Of a stretch of DNA of 23,381 nt, positions 6,835 to 14,478 are shown piece after piece. The stretch is from Actinomycetota bacterium (GTDB lineage Bacteria > Actinomycetota > Thermoleophilia > Gaiellales > Gaiellaceae). Both the position numbers and the translations under genes were made by a program. The notes beneath the pieces were generated by a model. It saw only the letters and a list, made by a program, of their open reading frames with translations. It ran no database searches and was not told the DNA's origin. The stretch covers positions 1 to 23,381 of the forward strand of contig JACCWU010000160.1 of the NCBI GenBank assembly GCA_013697465.1, read 5' to 3'. The number at the start of each line of letters is the position of its first letter. The stretch's first letter is position 1.

Positions 6835-8127
6835 GTGAAGTCGCTGCGCGATCTGCCCTCGATCGACGAGCTGCTCCGCGACGAGCGGCTCGCCGAAGAG
6901 CCCCACCGGCCGGCTGTCGAGGCTGCGCGACGCGTCCTCGAGCGCGCCCGCGAGGAGATCCAGGCGGGTCGCGAGCCCGGGTCTTTGGCAGATGCGGTAC
7001 GCGCCGAGATCGAGGCGCAGCGCCGCCCGCGCCTGCGACGCGTGCTGAACGCCACCGGCGTTCTCATCCACACGAACCTCGGCCGCGCGCCGCTCTCGGA
7101 GGCTGCGCTCGCCCGCGTGGTGGAGGTGGGATCCGGCTACTCGAACCTCGAGTACGACCTCGACCGAGGCGCGCGCGGATCGCGGCAGGACCATCTCGCG
7201 CCGCTCCTCTGCCGGCTCACCGGGGCGGAGGCCGCGCTCGTGGTCAACAACAATGCCGCCGCCGTGCTGCTCGCGCTCGCCGCGCTCGCGGAGGGTCGCG
7301 AGGTCGTCGTCTCCCGGGGCGAGCTGATCGAGATCGGGGACGGCTTTCGTATCCCCGACGTCCTCGCGAGCTCCGGTGCGCGCCTCGTCGAGGTCGGAAC
7401 GACGAACCGCACGCGCGCCGCCGACTACGAGCGCGCACTCTCACCCGAGACCGCCCTGCTTCTCCGCGTGCATCAGTCGAACTTCCGGGTGGTGGGGTTC
7501 TCGGAGCGGCCCGGTCTGGCCGAGCTTGCCGAGGTCGCACGCCGGCACGAGCTTCCGCTCGTGGACGATCTCGGCTCGGGCGCGCTCGTCTCTGTCGGGG
7601 ACGAGCCGACGCCGGCCGAAAGCCTGCGTGCCGGCGCGGATCTCGTGACCTTCTCGGGCGACAAGCTTCTCGGGGGACCGCAGGCCGGAGTTGTCGTTGG
7701 TCGCGGAGACCTGGTCGAGCGTCTCCGCCGGCACCCCCTTCAGCGCGCGCTCCGCGCGGACAAGCTCACGCTCGCCGCGCTCGAGGGGACGCTCTCGATC
7801 GCTCTCGACGCCACTACAGCTGAGATCCCGGTGCTGCGGATGCTCCACGAGCGCCTCGAGCGTGTCCGCGAGCGCGCCGAGCGGCTCGCCTCTCTCATCG
7901 GGGGAGAGGTCGAGGAGACCGTCGCGAAGGTAGGTGGTGGCGCGCTGCCCCTGACGGAGCTCCCGAGCGCCGCCTGCGCGGTCGCGGAGGAGCTGGCTGA
8001 GCCGCTGCGCCTCGGCGAGCCTCCGGTGATCTGTCTCGTGCGCGACGGACGCACGCTCCTCGACTGTCGTACGCTCACCGACGAGGAGATCGACGAGGTC
8101 GCCGCGGCGGTGCACGCGGCGCGATGA
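6835..8127 (+). CDS. selA: L-seryl-tRNA(Sec) selenium transferase
   Basis: SelA converts seryl-tRNA(Sec) to selenocysteinyl-tRNA(Sec) with selenophosphate, using PLP. The 430-residue product has the N-terminal helical part that grips the tRNA (KSLRDLPSIDELLRDERLA), then LRRVLNATGVLIHTNLGRAP, YSNLEYDLDRGARGSRQDH, the NNNAAAVLLAL loop, EIGDGFRIPDVL, VGTTNRTRAADYE, HQSNFRVVGF and VTFSGDKLLGGPQAG, whose Lys at about 277 is the PLP-binding lysine. All are hallmarks of bacterial SelA; archaeal or eukaryotic routes would need PSTK and SepSecS instead. The GTG at 6835 begins the conserved N-terminus; a TTG at 6796 would reach back into the LOG gene and is less likely. The stop overlaps the GNAT start (ATGA). 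The tRNA partner is at 15201-15293. Confidence 0.96.
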   Translation: MKSLRDLPSIDELLRDERLAEEPHRPAVEAARRVLERAREEIQAGREPGSLADAVRAEIEAQRRPRLRRVLNATGVLIHTNLGRAPLSEAALARVVEVGSGYSNLEYDLDRGARGSRQDHLAPLLCRLTGAEAALVVNNNAAAVLLALAALAEGREVVVSRGELIEIGDGFRIPDVLASSGARLVEVGTTNRTRAADYERALSPETALLLRVHQSNFRVVGFSERPGLAELAEVARRHELPLVDDLGSGALVSVGDEPTPAESLRAGADLVTFSGDKLLGGPQAGVVVGRGDLVERLRRHPLQRALRADKLTLAALEGTLSIALDATTAEIPVLRMLHERLERVRERAERLASLIGGEVEETVAKVGGGALPLTELPSAACAVAEELAEPLRLGEPPVICLVRDGRTLLDCRTLTDEEIDEVAAAVHAAR

Positions 8128-8570
8128 CCGTCGTCGAGGTCGAGCTCCCGGCGGAGCGATCCCGGCTCTGCGAGCTGGTCCTCCGTGATCTTCCGGAGTG
8201 GTTCGGCATCAAGGAGGCGACAGCTGCGTACATCAGAGACGTCGCCAAGCTCCCCACCTTTCGGATCGGCGACGACGCCTTCCTCTCACTCAAGTTGCAC
8301 ACGCCTCTGGCCTCCGAGGTGTGCGTCATGGGAGTGCGGCGAGCGAACCAAAGGCGTGGCCTCGGCAGTGCACTGCTTCGCGCCGGTGAGGCGTACCTGA
8401 GAGCCAGCGGCGTCGAGTACCTGCAGGTGAAGACACTCGGGCCGTCCGATCCCGATGTCGGCTATGCGAACACCCGGAGCTTCTACCTGGCGCGAGGCTT
8501 CGTGCCGCTCGAGGAGATCCACGGTCTCTGGGAGCACATTCCGTGCCTGTTGCTCGTCAAGCGCCTCTGA
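8124..8570 (+). CDS. GNAT-family N-acetyltransferase between selA and selB
   Basis: The 148-residue protein has the GNAT fold. The acetyl-CoA pyrophosphate loop is in VCVMGVRRANQRRGLGSALL (Q/RxxGxG/A type, about residues 67-86), and the C-terminal part SFYLARGFVPLEEIHGLW gives the usual 'FYxxxGF' segment. The N-terminal DLPEWFGIKEATAAYIRDV is a pattern seen in small single-domain acetyltransferases of unknown substrate. It starts at an ATG overlapping the selA stop by 4 nt (ATGA) and ends one base before the selB ATG, so it is expected to be made together with both Sec factors. Whether it has a role in selenium metabolism, for instance in modifying a small seleno- or thio-compound or a toxic intermediate, or is a passenger gene cannot be said from sequence. 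The family call is firm and the role unknown. Confidence 0.88.
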   Translation: MTVVEVELPAERSRLCELVLRDLPEWFGIKEATAAYIRDVAKLPTFRIGDDAFLSLKLHTPLASEVCVMGVRRANQRRGLGSALLRAGEAYLRASGVEYLQVKTLGPSDPDVGYANTRSFYLARGFVPLEEIHGLWEHIPCLLLVKRL

Positions 8571-8571
8571 C

Positions 8572-10275
8572 ATGCCGCTGACGGTCGGCACGGCTGGTCA
8601 CATCGACCACGGCAAGACGTGGCTCGTTCGGGCGCTGACCGGGAAGGACACGGACCGGCTGCCCGAGGAGCGCAGGCGCGGCATCTCGATCGACCTCGGC
8701 TATGCGCCGCTCGAGCTCTCGGATGGGCGCCGCCTCTCGGTCGTCGACGTTCCGGGACACGAGCGGTTCGTGCGGGCGATGGTGGCCGGCGCGACGGGCA
8801 TCGACCTTTTCCTGCTCGTGATCGACGGGGGCGAGGGCGCGCGCCCGCAGACGCGTGAGCACCTCGCGATCCTGCGGCTGCTTGGAATCGGAAACGGGGT
8901 CGTCGCGGTCACGAAGGCCGACGCGGTGGACTCGGAGACGCTCGAGCTCGCACTCGAGGAGGCTCGCGAGCTCGTGCCCGGGGCGGAGCCGATCGCTGTC
9001 AGCGCAAAGACCGGAGCCGGGCTCGACGAGCTGCGCGCGGCGCTCGGGCGGGCAGCTGACGCGGCCGAGCGCACGCACTCGGACCGACCGACCCGGCTCT
9101 GGGTCGACCGGTCGTTCACGCTGCGGGGAATCGGCACGGTCGTCACCGGGACGCTCTGGTCGGGCTCGATCGGGGACGGCGACGTGCTCCGTCTCGAGCC
9201 GGCGGGCCGGACGGTTCGCGCGCGGAGCGTGCAGGTCCACGACAGCGACGTCGAGCGGGCGGAGGCGGGCCAGCGAGTGGCGGTCAGCCTGCCCGGAGTC
9301 GAGAGGCGCCAAGTCTGCAGGGGCCACGTTCTCGTCGAGCACGGTGCGTATCCCGTGTCGTACCGGTTGGATGTCGCGCTCGACGAGCTCGAGCCGATCG
9401 GCGACGGCGACCGGCTTCAGGTGCATCTCGGAACCGCGCACGTCCTCGGCAGGGTTGTCCGCATCGGTGAGCGGTGGGCGCAGCTGCGCCTCTCCTCGCC
9501 GGTCGTCGCAGCGCGCGGCGATCGCGTCGTACTGCGGGGCGAGACCACGGTGGGAGGCGGCATCGTCCTCGATCCCGCCCCGCCGCGGCATCGCGACGAA
9601 GAGCGGATGGCGCGCATCGAGCGCGGGGAGGTGGCCGCGACCGTCCATTCGCCCGTGCTCGCCGACTCGCTCCGACATGTCCTCGCGGGCCAGCCCGAAG
9701 GGCTCGAGCGCGCCGGGCCCTGGGTGTTCTCCCCCACCTGGCTCGGGGAGCTCGACCGCGACCTCCGCGACCGCATTGGGGCCGCCGACCCGATCGATCC
9801 CGGAGTACCGGCGCCGTCCGAGCCGTGGGCGGGCGACGTTCTTCCGCTCCTCTCTCTGGAACGACGAGGAGCCAGGATCTACCTGCCCGAGTCCGTTCCG
9901 TCACTCGGTGCGAAGCAGGCCCAGGCGGATGCGCTGCTTCGCGAGCTGGCGAGGGCCGGGGCCCAGGCCACCAAGGTCGAGGACGACGAGCTCGCGCGCT
10001 TCCTCGAGTCGGCTGGGAGCCTCGTTCGCCTTGGCGGAGGCCACGTTGTGGGGTCCGAGGGCTACGAGGCTGCGAGGAAGGTCCTGGTCGGAGAGTGCGA
10101 GACCGCGGGCGAGATCGCGCTTGCGCGGTTCCGCGACCTGCTCGGAATCGGCCGCCGGGACGCGCAGCTCCTGCTCGAGCGCTTCGACGCCGACGGCGTC
10201 ACGCGCCGCGTCGGCGACCGCCGCGTGCTCCGCCGGGCCGGGGCCGCAGCGACTACACGCAGGGCGTCGTCGTGA
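8572..10275 (+). CDS. selB: selenocysteine-specific elongation factor SelB
   Basis: SelB is the GTPase that brings selenocysteinyl-tRNA to UGA codons followed by a SECIS hairpin. The 567-residue product starts with the G1 loop GHIDHGKT (9-16) and continues with DRLPEERRRGISIDLGYA, a SelB signature in switch I, DVPGHERF (G3), TKAD (G4) and SAKTG (G5). Domains II and III follow (RSFTLRGIGTVVTGTLWSG; RGETTVGGGIVLDP). The C-terminal third holds winged-helix domains that bind the SECIS; the last one, RFRDLLGIGRRDAQLLLERF then DGVTRRVGDRRVLRR, is typical. The length is slightly below the E. coli protein. Trp follows the P-loop Thr (GKTW) where Thr or Ser is more usual. It begins one nucleotide after the GNAT stop and ends inside the 3' end of the convergent pilin gene, a 23-nt overlap. 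Confidence 0.95.
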   Translation: MPLTVGTAGHIDHGKTWLVRALTGKDTDRLPEERRRGISIDLGYAPLELSDGRRLSVVDVPGHERFVRAMVAGATGIDLFLLVIDGGEGARPQTREHLAILRLLGIGNGVVAVTKADAVDSETLELALEEARELVPGAEPIAVSAKTGAGLDELRAALGRAADAAERTHSDRPTRLWVDRSFTLRGIGTVVTGTLWSGSIGDGDVLRLEPAGRTVRARSVQVHDSDVERAEAGQRVAVSLPGVERRQVCRGHVLVEHGAYPVSYRLDVALDELEPIGDGDRLQVHLGTAHVLGRVVRIGERWAQLRLSSPVVAARGDRVVLRGETTVGGGIVLDPAPPRHRDEERMARIERGEVAATVHSPVLADSLRHVLAGQPEGLERAGPWVFSPTWLGELDRDLRDRIGAADPIDPGVPAPSEPWAGDVLPLLSLERRGARIYLPESVPSLGAKQAQADALLRELARAGAQATKVEDDELARFLESAGSLVRLGGGHVVGSEGYEAARKVLVGECETAGEIALARFRDLLGIGRRDAQLLLERFDADGVTRRVGDRRVLRRAGAAATTRRASS

Positions 10276-10612
10276 TCGACCCGTTCGGGCCGAGCTTGTG
10301 CCACGAGCGGTCTCCGACGACGCTCCGAACGCAGTAGCCGTTCAGATCTGCGTCGAGAATCTCGATTCCCGTGATGCCGGGGCTGTAGACGGTCTGCAGG
10401 CCCGCGAGCGTCATACCGGCGTACGTGCCGGTATCCGCGCGGTAGACCTCGATAGCGGGAACCGCAACGCGGATGTTCGACTGCGCGACCGCATCGTTCG
10501 CCCGCTCTCGTGCGAGCTGATGGAACCCGACCGCGACGAGCACGAGGATCGCGATAACGATCAACACAACGAGCAGCTCAACGAGCGTGAAGCCCTCTTC
10601 GCTCCGTTCCAC
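10253..10612 (-). CDS. type IV pilin-like protein (prepilin N-terminus)
   Basis: From a GTG at 10612 the product is 119 residues: a seven-residue leader MERSEEG, then the class III cleavage and methylation signature FTLVELLVVLIVIAILVLVAV, with Glu at mature position 5 (residue 12). A prepilin peptidase would cut between Gly7 and Phe8. The globular part has two cysteines (LNGYCVRS and the C-terminal TTPCV) that could form the pilin D-loop disulfide. No other pilus gene is in the window, so it is a stray minor or major pilin, as is common in actinobacterial genomes. The start is uncertain because the frame is open upstream, but a longer leader would be unusual for this class. A GGAGGG lies too far upstream to decide. 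Its 3' end overlaps that of selB on the opposite strand by 23 nt. Confidence 0.82.
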   Translation of the reverse strand: MERSEEGFTLVELLVVLIVIAILVLVAVGFHQLARERANDAVAQSNIRVAVPAIEVYRADTGTYAGMTLAGLQTVYSPGITGIEILDADLNGYCVRSVVGDRSWHKLGPNGSITTTPCV

Positions 10613-10634
10613 AACGCAGCTATCGGCCGCCCGA

Positions 10635-10652
10635 GTCCCTCCCTTGAGGGAC
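10635..10652. terminator. short hairpin between the mmsA and pilin genes
   Basis: GTCCCTC at 10635-10641 and GAGGGAC at 10646-10652 pair around a CCTT loop. It lies 28 nt after the mmsA stop on the minus strand and before the pilin gene. There is no T-run, so a terminator role is only a guess; it could also shape the pilin 5' leader. Confidence 0.3.
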
Positions 10653-10679
10653 GACGAACCAGCCCGGAAGGGGGCCGCA

Positions 10680-12191
10680 CTACCGCGTCTGCGGGAAGCC
10701 GAGGTCGACCTTGCTCGTCTTCGGGTCCGGCCAGCGGCTCGTGACCGCCTTCGTCCGGGTGTAGAAGTCGATCCCCTCGGGGCCGTAGATGTGGCGGTCG
10801 CCGAAGAGCGAGCTCTTCCAGCCGCCGAACGAGTAGTACGCGACGGGCACCGGGATCGGTACGTTGATCCCGACCATGCCCACGTTGACGTCGAACTGGA
10901 ACCGCCGCGCGACGCCACCGTCCCGCGTGAAGAGCGCGACGCCGTTTCCGTACGGGTTCTCGTTGACGAGCCGGAGCGCTTCGTCGTACGTGTCCACCCT
11001 GACGACTGAGAGCACCGGGCCGAAGATCTCGTCCCGGTAGGCGTCCATCTCCGGGGTGACGTTGTCGAGGAGCGAGACGCCGAGGAAGAAGCCGTTGCCG
11101 TTCGGGGCGCTCTCGCGGCCGTCTGCCACGATCGTCGCTCCCTGGTCAGGCCCCGAGTCGAGGTAGGACGCCACCTTGTCGCGGTGCTCCCGCGTGACGA
11201 GAGGCCCCATCTCGTTGTCCGGATCCATGCCGTCGCCGACCTTGACCTTCGGCAGCCGCACCTTGATCGCGTCCACGAGCGCGTCTCCCGCGCCGCCTAC
11301 GGCGACGAGGACGGAGACGGCCATGCAGCGCTCACCCGCGGATCCGTAGCCCGCGCTCACGGCCGCGTCGGCGGCCATGTCGATATCGGCATCCGGCAGG
11401 ACGACCATGTGGTTCTTGGCGCCACCCAGAGCCTGGACCCGCTTGCCCGCCTTCGTTCCGTTCTCGTAGACGTAGCGCGCGATCGGCGTCGAGCCGACGA
11501 AGCTGATCGCGGCGACATCGGGATGCTCGAGCAGCGCATCGACCGCGATCTTGTCGCCCTGGATCACGTTGAAGACGCCGTCGGGAAGGCCGGCTTCCTT
11601 CAGCAGCTCGGCCGCGAGGAGCGACGCGGACGGGTCTTTCTCCGAGGGCTTCAAGACGAACGTGTTTCCGCAGGCGATCGCCGGCGCCCACATCCACATG
11701 GGCACCATCGCCGGGAAGTTGAAGGGCGTTATGCCGGCGGCGACGCCGAGCGGCTGCCGGATCGAGTACACGTCGATCCCCGTTGCCGCCTGCTCCGAGT
11801 AGCCGCCCTTGAGGAGCGTCGGGATGCCGCAGACGTACTCGATGACCTCGATGCCGCGCTGCACTTCGCCGAGTGCGTCGGAGAGGACCTTCCCGTGCTC
11901 GGCGGTGAGCAGGCGCGCGAGGTCCTCGCGGTGCCGGTCGAAGAGGTCGTAGATCCGGAAGAAGAGGTCGGCGCGCTTCGAGAGCGACCACGTGCGCCAC
12001 TCCGGGAACGCCGCCTTCGCGGTCCCGACGGCGCGATCCACCTCCTCGACGCTGGCGAACGACACCTGCCCCGTCTGCTCGCCGGTCGCCGGGTTGTAGA
12101 CGGGACCGCTGCGGTCCGACGTCCCGCGTAGGGACTCCCCGCCGATCCAGTGGTCGATCAGCTTCAGCTCTGTCGTCACCGCGGCGTTCAT
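10680..12191 (-). CDS. mmsA: methylmalonate-semialdehyde dehydrogenase (CoA-acylating)
   Basis: This 503-residue aldehyde dehydrogenase has ITPFNFPAMVPMWMWAPAIACGNTFVLKPSEKDPS (cofactor-binding N-domain), SFVGSTPIARYVY, QALGGAKNHMVVLPDAD, and the catalytic Cys in GYGSAGERCMAVSV. MWMWAPAIACGN, GGAKNH in place of the usual E-containing ELGGKNP motif, and the end VAYYSFGGWKSSLFGDRHIYGPEGIDFYTRTK are specific to MmsA/IolA. The enzyme oxidises methylmalonate or malonate semialdehyde to propionyl-CoA or acetyl-CoA with NAD and CoA in valine, thymine or inositol breakdown. I chose the ATG at 12191 because GGGAGG lies 8 nt upstream; a GTG at 12200 is too close to it. Propionyl-CoA produced here would flow to methylmalonyl-CoA mutase, whose catalytic subunit is encoded at the left end of the window. 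Confidence 0.94.
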   Translation of the reverse strand: MNAAVTTELKLIDHWIGGESLRGTSDRSGPVYNPATGEQTGQVSFASVEEVDRAVGTAKAAFPEWRTWSLSKRADLFFRIYDLFDRHREDLARLLTAEHGKVLSDALGEVQRGIEVIEYVCGIPTLLKGGYSEQAATGIDVYSIRQPLGVAAGITPFNFPAMVPMWMWAPAIACGNTFVLKPSEKDPSASLLAAELLKEAGLPDGVFNVIQGDKIAVDALLEHPDVAAISFVGSTPIARYVYENGTKAGKRVQALGGAKNHMVVLPDADIDMAADAAVSAGYGSAGERCMAVSVLVAVGGAGDALVDAIKVRLPKVKVGDGMDPDNEMGPLVTREHRDKVASYLDSGPDQGATIVADGRESAPNGNGFFLGVSLLDNVTPEMDAYRDEIFGPVLSVVRVDTYDEALRLVNENPYGNGVALFTRDGGVARRFQFDVNVGMVGINVPIPVPVAYYSFGGWKSSLFGDRHIYGPEGIDFYTRTKAVTSRWPDPKTSKVDLGFPQTR

Positions 12192-12253
12192 CGCACGCAC
12201 CTCCCTGGCGCTTTCTGCTCCGTGTTGTCCAAGCCTAGCGCTGGCGGTGTTTG

Positions 12254-12484
12254 CTAAGCCGTGCTCTTTGCGCCCGTTCTCGCCGGCCGCCGGACGACCG
12301 CGTCCTCGCCCGGGAAGAAGATCGATTCGTGACCGTCCTCCCAGCGAACGCGGAACCGCTCGTGGCCTGGATCACCCAGAACCTCCTCGATGACGCCCGC
12401 CTTCGGGCTGTCGCCAACGGAGTGACCGGTGACCAGAACCTCATCGCCGGCTCGGGCTGGCTTGCCCTGAACGGTCTTCGTCAT
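12254..12484 (-). CDS. DUF1918 domain protein
   Basis: The 76-residue protein has the DUF1918 pattern: ARAGDEVLVTGHSVGDSPKAGVIEEVLGDPGHERFRVRWEDGHESIFFPGEDAVV. This is a small SH3-like barrel found almost only in actinobacteria, with RWxDGHExxFFPGxDAxV as its signature. A clear AGGAGG precedes the ATG at 12484 by 5 nt, one of the best ribosome binding sites in the window, which suggests strong translation. The function is not known. It stands alone between mmsA and the M24 gene on the same strand, with 62 nt on each side, so it may be co-transcribed with mmsA. Confidence 0.88.
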   Translation of the reverse strand: MTKTVQGKPARAGDEVLVTGHSVGDSPKAGVIEEVLGDPGHERFRVRWEDGHESIFFPGEDAVVRRPARTGAKSTA

Positions 12485-12547
12485 GAGAACCTCCTGTAAT
12501 CGGTTCCAACGAGTGTGCCTCGTCTCGCGGTTCCGTGCACGCTCGCT

Positions 12548-13741
12548 TCACGTGGGAATTGTCAGGCTCGCGAGCTCCCGCGGGTAGTAGGTGAGGATCT
12601 CGATTCCGTCGTCCGTCACGAGAACAGTGTCGGAGTGACGGAAGCCGCCGAGGTCGGGCGCGTACAGCCCCGGCTCGACCGTGAAGACCATGCCGGCGCA
12701 AATCACGGTCGAGTCACCCGAGTCCAGGAACGGGCCCTCGTGGTAGCGCAGGCCGATCGCGTGCCCCGTGTGATGCCGCCAGTACGGGAAGAGGTCGTGC
12801 TGCGCGAAGTAGCCGCGCACGGCCATGTCGACGTCCGAGCAGCGGGCACCCGGCTTGATCGCCTCGAACGCGACCTCCTGCACGGCCTTCATATGTCCGA
12901 ACAGGCGCTCCTGCTCGGCCGACGGCTCGCCGATCACCATCGTCCGCTCGAGCTCCGAGAGGTAGCCCCAGACCGGTGCGCTCGCGCCGGTGACGAGGAT
13001 GTCACCGGCCTGGAAGACGATGTTCCCGGCCAGCGCGTGCGGGATCGCCGCGTTCCGGCCGATCTGTCCTCGGTAGCCCGCGCTCGCGCCGCTGAAGAAG
13101 AAGCTCTGAGCCCGGTAGAGCGGTCCGATCGCGTCGAGCATGGCGAAGGTTGCCTCGTCGCTCGCACGCATGGAGACCTCCGTCTCCGTGACACCGGGCC
13201 GCGTATACCGCTGGAGCAACGTGTGCGCCAGGTTCCCCCAGCGGACGCTCTCGCGGATCAGCCCGATTTCGGCCTCTGACTTGATCGCCATCTGCTCTTC
13301 GATCTGCTCGACGATGCGGACGACGGTCGCACCGGAAAGCTCGCTTAGCGTCGGGCCGCGGTACCCGAGGATCCACGGATAGCCGTCCTGGTCCGCTCCG
13401 ATCTTCCCGGTCACGCCCATCGCCTCGAGGGTGGAGGCGAGCACCGTCTCGGGCCGCGGATCGCCCGGGTACTCGAGGTAGTGGTCGACCCGGTCGAGCG
13501 TCGCCTTCGCCTGCGCATGCTCGACCTCGAGCCTCGGAACGACGAGGCCACGCTCCCCGTCGGCGTTCAGCACGAACGCGATCGGTCGCTCGGTCGGTGC
13601 GAACGCGAAGCCCGCGTAGTAGAGGACGTAGTACGGGTCGAAGAGAACGACGCCGCTCGAGTTGTCCGCGACGAGCCGTTCGAGAAGCGCGTCACAGCGA
13701 GCACGGTGCTCGGCGGGCGCGATCGCTATCGAGGTCACCAT
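12548..13741 (-). CDS. M24-family (creatinase/aminopeptidase P-like) protein with altered metal ligands
   Basis: The 397-residue protein has a creatinase N-terminal domain (about 1-150) and a pita-bread C-terminal domain (about 160-390). Aligned by eye with aminopeptidase P, two of five metal ligands are kept (His in TGHAIGLRYHEGP, about 327; Glu in FTVEPGLY, about 356). The first Asp is Thr (ILVTGASAP, about 251), the second Asp is Glu (YLSELERT, about 263), and the final Glu is Ser (GFRHSDTVLV, about 370). Creatinase and the ectoine hydrolase DoeA are members of this fold that do not use the standard two-metal centre, so a hydrolase for a small amidino or cyclic amide compound, rather than a dipeptidase, is possible. 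Automatic annotation would say Xaa-Pro peptidase. GAGGAG touches the ATG at 13741, so a start a few codons later cannot be excluded. Confidence 0.85.
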   Translation of the reverse strand: MVTSIAIAPAEHRARCDALLERLVADNSSGVVLFDPYYVLYYAGFAFAPTERPIAFVLNADGERGLVVPRLEVEHAQAKATLDRVDHYLEYPGDPRPETVLASTLEAMGVTGKIGADQDGYPWILGYRGPTLSELSGATVVRIVEQIEEQMAIKSEAEIGLIRESVRWGNLAHTLLQRYTRPGVTETEVSMRASDEATFAMLDAIGPLYRAQSFFFSGASAGYRGQIGRNAAIPHALAGNIVFQAGDILVTGASAPVWGYLSELERTMVIGEPSAEQERLFGHMKAVQEVAFEAIKPGARCSDVDMAVRGYFAQHDLFPYWRHHTGHAIGLRYHEGPFLDSGDSTVICAGMVFTVEPGLYAPDLGGFRHSDTVLVTDDGIEILTYYPRELASLTIPT

Positions 13742-13836
13742 CTCCTCGGACCCTATGTTCTTGTCGCCGGACGCGGCGTGCGTTCGGGGGGTAGCCTGAG
13801 GCGACGGGGGTCACGCTGAAGCATCTTCTCGTCCTG

Positions 13837-14430
13837 GTGGTCGTAGCCGCCTCGCTCCTCGGGGATACCACGCGTGCTGCGACGTCCCTGTACCGCTACG
13901 ACGAGCGGTTGAGCCGAATCGCACGCGAGACGCTCTGGCAGGCGGCGAGTGAGGGAACGGGTATCAAGCGCGGGAAGGTCCTGAGCGTCGGAGTGCGTTG
14001 CTACCGCGACAAGGACGCGTTCGAGGAGACCTTCGAGGGTCTTTCCGGGGTTCCCGCGAGGCGCGTGATCGCCTACTACGCGGGCGGGAGGGACGTACAC
14101 CTGAGAGGCACGACCTGCGCCAATGTCCACCTCTTCTTCAGGGGGCGGAACACCGTGCGCACCGCCGGTGCGTACGCGATCCTCCTGCACGAGGCGCTCC
14201 ATCGGCAGGGAATCCACAACGAGCGGCTGACGACCTGCTTCGCGAACGAGTCCGTCCGCTGGGGAACGCGGTGGTTCGGAGGCAGCGAGGCGAAGTCGCT
14301 GCGAGCGCGGAACCGCGCGTTCACGTACACGAAGCTGCACGCACCGCGGTCGTACCGCATGGGCAGGCCCGACTGCTTGGCTCTGGCTCGAAAACAGCAG
14401 TGGGTCGAGTTGCGCTCGTCTCGGCCGTGA
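13837..14430 (+). CDS. putative secreted HExxH metalloprotease-like protein
   Basis: The frame codes for 197 residues from the GTG at 13837. The first 15 residues are hydrophobic and end near TRAATS, but they lack the positive n-region of a signal peptide. An upstream in-frame CTG at 13816 would add KHLLVLV and make a textbook export signal with GGGGG 5 nt before it, so a CTG start is plausible. The core motif is ILLHEALHRQGIHNE (HEALH at about 118-122), followed by CFANESVRWG, where Glu 138 could be the third zinc ligand, as in gluzincins. Four cysteines (about 55, 94, 134, 180) could pair outside the cell. I do not recognise the family. The gene is divergent from the M24 gene and convergent with the coiled-coil gene. 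A peptidase role is an inference from the motif alone. Confidence 0.72.
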   Translation: MVVAASLLGDTTRAATSLYRYDERLSRIARETLWQAASEGTGIKRGKVLSVGVRCYRDKDAFEETFEGLSGVPARRVIAYYAGGRDVHLRGTTCANVHLFFRGRNTVRTAGAYAILLHEALHRQGIHNERLTTCFANESVRWGTRWFGGSEAKSLRARNRAFTYTKLHAPRSYRMGRPDCLALARKQQWVELRSSRP

Positions 14431-14448
14431 TGTGCGCGCGCCCTGGGA

Positions 14449-14464
14449 GCCGCTACCGAGCGGC
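14449..14464. terminator. GC hairpin between convergent genes
   Basis: GCCGCT at 14449-14454 and AGCGGC at 14459-14464 form a perfect 6-bp stem with an ACCG loop. It fills the middle of the 48-nt gap between the 3' ends of the HExxH gene (plus) and the coiled-coil gene (minus). No T-run follows on either strand. It may act as a bidirectional, GC-only terminator of the kind proposed for actinobacteria. Confidence 0.4.
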
Positions 14465-14478
14465 CGCAGCTCGTAGCG

